Made by a program: the position numbers and the translations under genes. The notes below the pieces were generated by a model. It had not been told where the DNA came from and made no database searches. It worked only from the letters and a program-made list of their open reading frames with translations. Below are positions 1 through 6,702 of a DNA stretch of 64,000 nt, one piece after another. Source of the DNA: Candidatus Kapaibacterium sp. Lineage in GTDB: Bacteria; Bacteroidota; Ignavibacteria; Kapaibacteriales; UBA4661. The stretch is from contig JALONG010000010.1 in NCBI GenBank assembly GCA_025455065.1, positions 62,001 to 126,000 on the forward strand, read 5' to 3'. Within the stretch, counting starts at the first letter, position 1. Each line of letters starts with the position of its first letter.

Positions 1-408
1 GGCACAGAAACAAGCATAGGTGCGCCTGCGGATGCACGTACCGCGCTTGTGGATGCTATTCGGGCGAATATGCAGAAATATGGCGTTGCGACAGCCGATA
101 TTACCGCCTACACTGATAGAATCCCCGCAGCAGCGCAGATTCGCCTTTCAACCATCATGGAAGAAAAATATAAAGCGCTCTTTACTCATCCCGAAATCTG
201 GGTTGATATGCGCCGATATGCCTATAGCACGAATGTCTATACCGGGCTGACGCTACCGGAAAATCACAACCCCGAAGCTGGCGGTAAATGGATACAGCGT
301 GCGCAATATCCTTTGTCCGAGCAAAATCGTAACCGCGAAGCCTACCAAGCAAATTGGGGTACGGCACGCGATTTCTTTACAACGGTGATGTGGCGTGACC
401 GTCGGTAA
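1..408 (+). CDS. SusD/RagB-family outer-membrane nutrient-binding lipoprotein, C-terminal part
   Basis: The frame is open from base 1, so the gene starts upstream of the window; about 135 C-terminal residues are visible. The order AQIRLSTIMEEKYKAL, then PEIWVDMRRYAYS, then a proline-rich stretch and a late block with RAQYPLSEQNRN, is typical of the end of SusD/RagB proteins. These are surface lipoproteins that sit on SusC TonB-dependent porins and capture oligosaccharides or peptides. The SusC partner would be expected further left and cannot be seen. The substrate cannot be told from this fragment. The next gene, a lipoprotein 48 bases downstream, is probably in the same operon. Confidence 0.8.
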   Translation, partial: GTETSIGAPADARTALVDAIRANMQKYGVATADITAYTDRIPAAAQIRLSTIMEEKYKALFTHPEIWVDMRRYAYSTNVYTGLTLPENHNPEAGGKWIQRAQYPLSEQNRNREAYQANWGTARDFFTTVMWRDRR

Positions 409-456
409 ATTATTCTTCTCAATAGCTTTTTCTTTTTACTTTATAGTGTAACTACC

Positions 457-924
457 ATGAAATATATAGTTTGGTTGCTGCTCGCAGCGACAACACTTTT
501 TTGTAACGCTTGCTATACCGAACCCAATCCACTAAGCAGTGTGGCGACAGTTGGTGGTCCGATAGCACTGGTGCGGACATTTACCGTTACCAATCCCGCA
601 ACAAATACTCAGGTGAGCGCTTTAACAGCAGCGACGGCGACACCACTCACATTGACGGTCGCTTACACAACACTTGATGTACCTGTAACACAGGTGAATC
701 TTTACCGACAAATCGGAACAATGCGAACACAAGTTTCCACGGTGAGCGTGAATGTTGCGCCATCAATGAATCAAGTACGCCAAACGTTTACGTACACCAT
801 TCCTGCCGGAACAGCCGCAAATACACGGATATTCCTCATTGCAGGAGTTGTAACGGCAAATGGCGAATCGTTCTCCGGTAACGGAGTCTCAGGCGCGGGG
901 ACAGTTATTCTGACTTCGCGGTAA
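457..924 (+). CDS. Small secreted lipoprotein following the SusD gene
   Basis: 155 residues. The N-terminus MKYIVWLLLAATTLFCNAC is a short charged start, a hydrophobic core and a Cys at residue 19 that fits a loose lipoprotein box. The rest is rich in Thr, Ser, Val and Ala with alternating hydrophobics, as in an immunoglobulin-like or other beta-sandwich fold; I do not recognise a named family. It follows the SusD gene by 48 bases, so an accessory surface lipoprotein of that uptake locus is a reasonable inference. A diverged, 5'-truncated copy of its C-terminal half lies at 1741-2016, and both copies are followed by nearly identical terminators. Confidence 0.65.
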   Translation: MKYIVWLLLAATTLFCNACYTEPNPLSSVATVGGPIALVRTFTVTNPATNTQVSALTAATATPLTLTVAYTTLDVPVTQVNLYRQIGTMRTQVSTVSVNVAPSMNQVRQTFTYTIPAGTAANTRIFLIAGVVTANGESFSGNGVSGAGTVILTSR

Positions 925-982
925 GCATAATGAGGTAAACATTACGCACGAAACTTGCGTGTGTTTGCCGAAACAAACAACA

Positions 983-1034
983 AACCGCCGCTCGAAACAC
1001 CGTTTTTACACGGTTTCAAGCGGCGGTTTCTGTT
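983..1034 (+). terminator. Strong intrinsic terminator after the lipoprotein
   Basis: Arms of about 20 bases starting AAACCGCCGCTCGAAAC and closing with GGTTTCAAGCGGCGGTTT, a short loop, then a T-rich tail. It would end the SusD/lipoprotein transcript. The same element recurs almost identically at 2045-2098. Confidence 0.8.
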
Positions 1035-1132
1035 TTTCCTGGGTGCTATGCTCATATGTGCTGTCATTGCATAAGAGTTTTTGCATATTCAACCTCATCC
1101 CGATAATTACATTTTTTGCAGAAGGAGGTGCC

Positions 1133-1162
1133 ATGAGCGGTGTACACGTAACTGAGAACTAA
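1133..1162 (+). CDS. Nine-codon micro-ORF with a perfect Shine-Dalgarno site
   Basis: ATG at 1133 encodes MSGVHVTEN and stops at 1160-1162. It is preceded by AAGGAGGT at 1122-1129, three bases from the ATG, as full a ribosome-binding site as can occur and unlike most genes in this window. It lies about 100 bases after a terminator and 170 bases before the RiPP-like precursor. It may be a leader peptide, a translated micro-peptide or chance; nothing else supports it. Confidence 0.3.
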   Translation: MSGVHVTEN

Positions 1163-1252
1163 AAATCTTGAGTCCAAATACATCAACACAAAATTCACAT
1201 AAAATTTGAGAAAAATAAGAAATAAATTGAAAATATCGTCAGGAGGAACTTT

Positions 1253-1291
1253 GTGCCGACATTTCTTGTTAAGAAAATGTCATCCATATAA
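1253..1291 (+). CDS. Twelve-codon micro-ORF overlapping a hairpin, upstream of the RiPP-like gene
   Basis: GTG at 1253 is preceded by AGGAGG at 1241-1246 and encodes VPTFLVKKMSSI before TAA. The coding bases contain an imperfect hairpin at 1258-1281 (GACATTTCTT, loop, AAGAAAATGTC). A short translated ORF overlapping a hairpin just upstream of a gene is how translational attenuators are built, so a regulatory leader for the gene at 1333 is possible, but this is inference from layout only. Confidence 0.25.
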   Translation: MPTFLVKKMSSI

Positions 1292-1332
1292 TTTCATTTA
1301 TTTCTATTCATATTTTTTTTACAGGAGTTGTT

Positions 1333-1659
1333 ATGTTAGAGCAAAAGCAAAAATTGCGTTTAGATGAGTTGAATATTGAAAGTTTTGTTACTGACACTAG
1401 TTCAGGCACTACCACTCGCACCTATAAGGGTGGCTACACAACATTTGAGTGGGGTGGGACAGGGCGTGCGAGTGGGGTGTCTTGGTGTGATTGTGTAAGT
1501 GATAATTGTTATGGCACTGAAGGCATTTATACACGACGTGCTGATTGCCAAAGTCAAGCATGGACATGTACATGCCCACCAATACCACCGAACCACACAC
1601 AGAATAATTGCACAATACACGGTCCTGGTTGTTATGATACAATTAATGAACCCTGCTAA
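1333..1659 (+). CDS. Cysteine-rich RiPP-like precursor peptide with pinensin-type leader
   Basis: 108 residues, ATG preceded by AGGAG at 1323-1327. The leader (1-21) contains KLRLDELNIESFVTD, matching the L-x-L-x-x-L-x-V/I-x-S-F-x-T pattern of pinensin-type lanthipeptide precursors from Bacteroidota and relatives. The Gly/Thr-rich middle (22-50) has a GG at 33-34 and another at 41-42. The C-terminal part holds nine cysteines (52, 54, 59, 72, 79, 81, 93, 100, 108) with many Ser/Thr, and the last residue is Cys. There is no Sec signal peptide. No lanthionine dehydratase, cyclase, protease or exporter gene lies nearby, so modification, if any, must come from elsewhere in the genome. Family assignment rests on the leader motif only; a disulfide-rich peptide is the main alternative. 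Confidence 0.65.
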   Translation: MLEQKQKLRLDELNIESFVTDTSSGTTTRTYKGGYTTFEWGGTGRASGVSWCDCVSDNCYGTEGIYTRRADCQSQAWTCTCPPIPPNHTQNNCTIHGPGCYDTINEPC

Positions 1660-1740
1660 TATTAATCCCATATAAAATCATACAGTTAGGCATCTTATAA
1701 AAAAAATAACAAAAGGGGCTTTTGCTTCATTTTTTCTTTT

Positions 1741-2016
1741 ATTGTCGAATACACAACGCTCGAAGCGCCCGTTACGGCAGTAAATCTTTATATCCAAAGC
1801 TGTAGCACTCGTACTCGTGCGGTGAACGTTGCGCCCTCGCCCAATCGTGTGCGGCAAACCATTATGTACACCGTCCCCGCGACGGCAGCAGCAGGGTCAC
1901 GTATCGCCCTTGTTTCCGGTGTGGTAACGGCAAATGGTGAATCCTTCTCTGGGACAGGCGTTGTCTCCAGTGCAGGTGTGCCGACAGCAGGTGTCGCCGT
2001 CATCAACGTCCGATAA
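1741..2016 (+). pseudogene. 5'-truncated copy of the lipoprotein gene
   Basis: Frame +1 from 1741 reads YTTLEAPVTAVNLY, later NVAPSPNRVRQT and SGVVTANGESFSGTG, closely matching residues 70-145 of the lipoprotein at 457-924 (YTTLDVPVTQVNLY, NVAPSMNQVRQT, AGVVTANGESFSGNG). The frame is closed by a stop at 1687-1689 and no signal peptide or plausible start precedes the homologous part; GTG at 1822 would give only 64 residues. It therefore looks like the 3' remnant of a tandem duplicate, with the RiPP-like gene sitting between the two copies. About 12 residues longer at the C-terminus than its parent. Confidence 0.7.
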
Positions 2017-2044
2017 ACACTCGCTCGAAGAGCTTACAAACAAC

Positions 2045-2098
2045 AAACCGCCGCTCGAAACACCGTGTTTGCACGGTTTCAAGCGGCGGTTTTTTTTT
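2045..2098 (+). terminator. Second copy of the AAACCGCCGCTCGAAAC terminator
   Basis: Stem AAACCGCCGCTCGAAACACC with partner GGTTTCAAGCGGCGG, followed by nine T. It differs from the copy at 983-1034 by only a few bases and follows the truncated duplicate gene, so it was probably copied with it. Confidence 0.8.
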
Positions 2099-2112
2099 GA
2101 GCAAATATGCGA

Positions 2113-2499
2113 CTACTTCACCACGCCCAACACTCTAAGCAAAAAGGCGATTGCTTCTTGATTGGTGAGGAAAATAGCGCAAAGAATGACCACCATGTAA
2201 ATCGTGAGTTTGCGGTCAAGACGTGCTTCAAGTGCCTTCATTTCGCCCAATAATTCAGCACGAACAGCCTTGATTTCACCCAGTAGTTCGCTGCGTACCG
2301 CCGCTAAATCTGCTTTCGACGCAAGTTCTTTACTCATTTCATCGCGCAATTCGATTTTCTTTTGCTGCGATAGAGAAGCAACTTCCGCGCTCAATTCATT
2401 CATCCCTTTTTCAAGGTTTACAGCAAGGCTGCGAGCGGCTTCTTGACCAAGTTGCTTCTCAAGAATGGTGTATGTTTCAATGGAAATACTGAAAGCCAT
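2113..2499 (-). CDS. Coiled-coil protein with C-terminal membrane anchor (DUF1640-like)
   Basis: About 128 residues from ATG at 2499, chosen over upstream codons because the conserved-looking part begins MAFSISIETYTIL. Residues 20-100 are a long charged coiled coil with heptad-like repeats (KADLAAVRSELLGEIKAVRAEL); residues 103-125 form one hydrophobic segment ending near the C-terminus. This layout matches the DUF1640/CCDC90-like family of small coiled-coil membrane proteins, whose bacterial role is unknown. Transcribed alone on the minus strand from a promoter at 2540-2570 and convergent with the truncated gene. Confidence 0.65.
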   Translation of the reverse strand: MAFSISIETYTILEKQLGQEAARSLAVNLEKGMNELSAEVASLSQQKKIELRDEMSKELASKADLAAVRSELLGEIKAVRAELLGEMKALEARLDRKLTIYMVVILCAIFLTNQEAIAFLLRVLGVVK

Positions 2500-2539
2500 G
2501 GCGGTTGTGATATTGGTCTCGTGTACAACATTAGTGCAG

Positions 2540-2570
2540 CAAAAATACATTTTTTATTATGCAAACGCAA
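2540..2570 (-). promoter_or_regulatory. Bacteroidota-type promoter for the coiled-coil gene
   Basis: On the minus strand TATTTTTG (2540-2547) fits the TAnnTTTG -7 box and GTTG (about 2568) lies 20 bases upstream, the spacing of the Bacteroidota sigma-A promoter. Expected start of transcription is about 35 bases before the ATG at 2499. Confidence 0.5.
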
Positions 2571-2793
2571 CCGCCGCTTGAAAGCACTGTTGTAGGCACG
2601 TACCTCATTTTTCAAGAGCGAAGGAAATGTGCGTGTTTTTTGTAAATTTGCACGGAAGAAAACCATGAGTGGAGCGGAAAAGAATCCGCCCACGCAAGCT
2701 ACTTTCTAAACCTTTCCCCATCCCTGCCGTCTCCAAGAAACAGCACAACCACGTTCTTCAGACGACTATTTTCCTCATTTTGACCAACATTTG

Positions 2794-5517
2794 ATGATGA
2801 ATCACACCACTCACTTTCGCCGTATATTGCCCTCAAGCCTTATTTGGGCGCTTGTTCTCGCTTTTGCATTGCATCCGATGTCGCTTCAGGCGCAAGATGT
2901 GTTTTCTGAGAAAAGTGTGCGGATAGTCAATTCCGGCGAGCCGCTGAATCACAAGGGATTGGACTATGCACCGGCTATCAGCCCCGACGGAAAGACGCTC
3001 TATTACGTGTCGAACCGCGAAGGCAGCAAAAAAAATCCTCTCGGCAATTTCTCCCATGATTTTTGGTCAATTACCAAGCCCGACCGCTTGGGAACGGTGT
3101 TTTTGCCGCCTGTGAATATGGATAGCCTTGTCGTCAAAGTTGATAACGGCTTGAATACTTCACGCAACGAGGGTGTACCGTCTATTGCGGCAAATCGTCG
3201 AACAATGTTTTTTACGGGATGCGACCGTCCTGATGTGCTGCGCCGCAAAAAGCCGCTTAATGGGGTAAAAATTGAAGATGATGCTTGTGATATTTACATC
3301 GTGGAATTGAACGATAACGGCGAATGGGGTGTGCCGCGTAATCTTGGTCCGGCGGTAAATTCCGATTCATGGGATGGGCATCCTTCTATAAGCCCCGACG
3401 GTATGCGTCTGTACTTTGCTTCTGACCGTGCAGGAGGGCTTGGTGATGTGGACGTTTGGTATTCTGATTATGACGCTGCCCGTAAAATCTGGCTTCCTGC
3501 AAAAAATGCCGGAAATACCATCAATACGCCCTACCGCGATTGGTCGCCCTTTATTGCCGCCAATAACCGCGAACTTTTTTTTGCTTCTGAAGCGGGGCAT
3601 CAGCCGAATTACGGCGGAACGGATTTTTATGTTGCTGTACGCAACGACAAAGACCAGTGGTCGCGCCCGCGCAATCTGGGGCGACCTATCAACACGGACA
3701 AAAATGAGGCATTTCTTTGTACGCCGGCTTCGCGGGACGTGATTTATTTTGCGTCGCAGCGCGGTGATATTGCCAATGCACAAGGCAATTACGATATTTT
3801 CATGGCATTTGTGCCGCAAAGCTCCTTGTCAGTGGCTATACCGCTTGTTGTGCGGGCGTTGGACGGGTGTTTGATGCAAAATACCTCGGCAAGCATTACG
3901 ATTGCCAATCCCGTTACAAAGCGCACCATTACTGACTCTGTGAATGGTTTGAAGCGCGTTACGGTGGAAACAGTTTTAACGGACTTTGATTTTGGACCGC
4001 TTGATAAGCCTGTTGATACCTTGCGTTTGGTTGTTACCGCCCGAAGTCCGCAATACGGCACGCTCATGCAGACACTTACGATTGTCCGCCCCAAAAAGAA
4101 CGAAAACGGCGCATACAGTGCCATGCCCGAAATACCGCCTGTTTCCTTGGTTTTCGGGGAACGCCCGACGCTGCAATCCATGATGCAGACGATTGGTCTT
4201 TCTTCGATGCGTCCTCTTCTAGCAAGGTCGGTTTCATCAGGGTTTAAGGGCTTGGCAATGGAGGAAGTCGTCAGTGTGAGTGTGAATCGCATTTTGAATT
4301 ACCTCTTTTTTGATGTCGGCGAAAGCGCGATTGCTCCACGCTACAAACAACTCAAAAGCCCGAAGGATGCTGACGCTTTCGACGAAGAGCGCTTGCGCGG
4401 CGAAACGTTGGAAAAATACTATCACGTGCTGGATGTGTTTGGTGGACGTTTGCGGAAATTTCCCAAATCGGTTATCACGATTGTCGGCTGTAATGACGGG
4501 GCAAGCCCCGGAGAAAAAAAAGCAGGACTTTCCAAAGCCCGTGCGAATGCGGTCTTTGCGTATTTACGGGATATTTGGGGCATTAGCGAAAAGCGCATGA
4601 AAATTGTTGCGCGTGATTTGCCGTCTGTGCCGTCAAACCGTGATGACAGCTTGGGTTTGGCGGAAAATCGTCGCGTGGAGATTTTGTGCGATGATTGGGA
4701 TATTACGAAACCCGTCGTGGATAGAACGCCCGCTATTTCGACTTCTTCACCCTTTGTGCGCTTTACGATTGCCTCTCCGCAAGGATTGGAGAGCGTTCCC
4801 CCGCCTGTCTATGTCCCGCAACAGCCGAAAGCGGTCGTTGTGAACGGGAAAACCGTGTATCAACAGCCCCCGCCACCCCCGCCACCGCCACAAACCGTGC
4901 GAACACTCACCATTTTGCAAGGCGGCAAAGTCTGGAAGCGCTTTGATAACGTCGGTACAAGCGGCACCATTACGTGGAATTGGAAAAACGAGGCGGAAGA
5001 TTTCCCGCAAGGCGGAGCGCCGCTTGTGGCGGTCTTTTCGGTGAAAGACAAATCGGGGCGCGAGTGTTATTCGGAAACGGCGACAATCCCCGTGCAGCGC
5101 ATTACGACCAATGACAAACAACGGGAAAATATCGCCGACAAGACGCTTGAGCGCTACAATCTTATCATGTTTCCTTTTGACAAATCGGACGTTGGTCCGA
5201 TGAACAGCCGGATTTTGAAAGAATATGTGCTGCCGCGCCTCTTCCCCGCGTCGGATGCGCTTATTGTCGGGCATACGGACGTGATTGGCTCGGATGAGTA
5301 CAATCTGAAACTTTCCGGCGCTCGCGGTGCAAAAGCGAAAGACGAACTTACATCGCTGGTGAAATCAGGGCAGTACAAGTCGTTGGATTCCAAGGGCGTA
5401 GGCGAAGCAGAACCGCTTTTCGACAACGGTTTGCCGGAAGGACGCTTTTACAACCGCACCGTGCAGGTGATTATCGAAACACCGCTCAGTGAATTGCAGG
5501 ACGCGGAGAAGAAGTAA
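2794..5517 (+). CDS. PD40 beta-propeller protein with two C-terminal OmpA-like domains
   Basis: 907 residues; the first of two in-frame ATGs is used. A signal peptide ends near LQAQ (about residue 33). Residues 50-340 carry PD40/WD40-like repeats such as SPDGKTLYYVSNREG and SPDGMRLYFASDRAGG. A beta-rich linker follows, like a carboxypeptidase regulatory domain. The first OmpA-like domain is at about 500-625 (LNYLFFDVGES to ENRRVEI), a polyproline run at about 690-700 and the second OmpA-like domain at about 785-900 (GHTDVIG, GRFYNR). OmpA domains bind peptidoglycan, so this is an outer-membrane or periplasmic protein tied to the wall. The architecture recalls T9SS component PorE, but TPR repeats and a lipobox are absent, so I do not name it. 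Similar C-terminal modules occur at 6703, 30301 and 52606. Confidence 0.85.
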   Translation: MMNHTTHFRRILPSSLIWALVLAFALHPMSLQAQDVFSEKSVRIVNSGEPLNHKGLDYAPAISPDGKTLYYVSNREGSKKNPLGNFSHDFWSITKPDRLGTVFLPPVNMDSLVVKVDNGLNTSRNEGVPSIAANRRTMFFTGCDRPDVLRRKKPLNGVKIEDDACDIYIVELNDNGEWGVPRNLGPAVNSDSWDGHPSISPDGMRLYFASDRAGGLGDVDVWYSDYDAARKIWLPAKNAGNTINTPYRDWSPFIAANNRELFFASEAGHQPNYGGTDFYVAVRNDKDQWSRPRNLGRPINTDKNEAFLCTPASRDVIYFASQRGDIANAQGNYDIFMAFVPQSSLSVAIPLVVRALDGCLMQNTSASITIANPVTKRTITDSVNGLKRVTVETVLTDFDFGPLDKPVDTLRLVVTARSPQYGTLMQTLTIVRPKKNENGAYSAMPEIPPVSLVFGERPTLQSMMQTIGLSSMRPLLARSVSSGFKGLAMEEVVSVSVNRILNYLFFDVGESAIAPRYKQLKSPKDADAFDEERLRGETLEKYYHVLDVFGGRLRKFPKSVITIVGCNDGASPGEKKAGLSKARANAVFAYLRDIWGISEKRMKIVARDLPSVPSNRDDSLGLAENRRVEILCDDWDITKPVVDRTPAISTSSPFVRFTIASPQGLESVPPPVYVPQQPKAVVVNGKTVYQQPPPPPPPPQTVRTLTILQGGKVWKRFDNVGTSGTITWNWKNEAEDFPQGGAPLVAVFSVKDKSGRECYSETATIPVQRITTNDKQRENIADKTLERYNLIMFPFDKSDVGPMNSRILKEYVLPRLFPASDALIVGHTDVIGSDEYNLKLSGARGAKAKDELTSLVKSGQYKSLDSKGVGEAEPLFDNGLPEGRFYNRTVQVIIETPLSELQDAEKK

Positions 5518-5574
5518 ATCCCTGAAAACCTCATCAATCCTATCATTTCTCACATTCATTTCAAGGGTATCACT

Positions 5575-6516
5575 ATGAAGAATATGTTCTCTTTGAAGAG
5601 CCGCGCTGTTGCTGGCGTAGTGCTGCTTTTATGCGTTATTGCATCTGCAAAGACGCTTCTTGCTCAAACGCCGCCCGCGGCCGCGCAGCCTTCGCTCGTG
5701 CGGTTTGGCGTGTTTGGCGGTGTGTCGTTTAATCAGCATTTGACGAATTTTACGGAGTTTTCGCTGTACGTTGCAGAACCCAGCCCTTTGCAACAGCCGT
5801 TTTCAACGGCTACAATCCCACAGTCTTATTCATTGGGTGCATTTGCAGAGTTTTCGCTGATTGATAAATTCGGTGTTGCTCTGCGTGGGAGTGTGACCAA
5901 TGTTGGAGGTTTTGTCTTAACGGGGACGGAAAGATTGCTTTTTCCAATCGGTATCGCTGTTGTCAGTGTTGTAGAAATCACTCATAAAATGACCATTAAC
6001 GATATGGCTCTCATTGGTGCAGAGCCATATTTAACCTTGCGAGTGCTTGATGTCATAACGTTGTATGCCGGAGCAAGGTTTGGTTTCCCTGTTAATCCGA
6101 CGTTTGCGTATGCACAGACTGTACCTGAAGATGGTCAATATCGCTTCCTTATTTCCCCACCCGGGCAAAGCTCAACACGATATGACGTGCGAAACGGCGC
6201 AATCCCACAAGCAAACACCGTTCAAACCGCCCTCTCTGGCGGCATCAGTTTTGAAATTCCGCTTGATGCCGAAAAACACTGGTTTGTCGCGGCAGAAGGG
6301 TTTTATATGTACGGTCTGACGCAGGTTGCCAACGGCTTGCTTTTGCGTCGCCCACTGCCTACATTTAACGGGCTTTCAGCTACGCGCGTTGTACCACAAA
6401 ACGAACTTGGTACTGACCGCGACCCGTTTGGTCAAGGCTGGCCCTCCGAAATTGTCCCCGGCTCGTGGCTGATGAACAATATCCGTGCGGGCTTGTCCTT
6501 GCGCTTTGCTCCGTGA
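5575..6516 (+). CDS. Secreted outer-membrane beta-barrel-like protein
   Basis: 313 residues. The signal peptide has a hydrophobic core AGVVLLLCVIASA and ends at LLAQ. The mature part opens with VRFGVFGGVSFNQHLTNF and alternates polar and hydrophobic residues with aromatic ends, ending in SLRFAP, as expected of an outer-membrane beta-barrel whose last strand ends the protein. It is a paralogue of the N-terminal 310 residues of the next gene (IRYGIFGGVNVLNEHLADF, later EGTDRDPLSEAWP versus LGTDRDPFGQGWP). It starts 57 bases after the PD40-OmpA gene, so the two are probably one operon. The exact function is unknown. Confidence 0.75.
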   Translation: MKNMFSLKSRAVAGVVLLLCVIASAKTLLAQTPPAAAQPSLVRFGVFGGVSFNQHLTNFTEFSLYVAEPSPLQQPFSTATIPQSYSLGAFAEFSLIDKFGVALRGSVTNVGGFVLTGTERLLFPIGIAVVSVVEITHKMTINDMALIGAEPYLTLRVLDVITLYAGARFGFPVNPTFAYAQTVPEDGQYRFLISPPGQSSTRYDVRNGAIPQANTVQTALSGGISFEIPLDAEKHWFVAAEGFYMYGLTQVANGLLLRRPLPTFNGLSATRVVPQNELGTDRDPFGQGWPSEIVPGSWLMNNIRAGLSLRFAP

Positions 6517-6702
6517 GGACTGCGTGTTTCTTGTACGGTTTTGCGGGAATACTACTTTTTTCCATGAAGGAAAAGTTTTTTAGTGCATACTTTTTTCTTA
6601 TTTTACTGCCTGTTTTTGATGGAACGTTGTTGAAGGCAAGCAACACGTTTTTCCTGAGCAATTACTATCTTTTCTCATTTCACTTTTTTGAAGGGCTAGA
6701 TT

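Noticed and set aside
959-1162. 67-codon plus-strand frame after the lipoprotein
   Set aside because: It crosses the terminator stem at 983-1029; only its last nine codons, with their own Shine-Dalgarno site, are considered.
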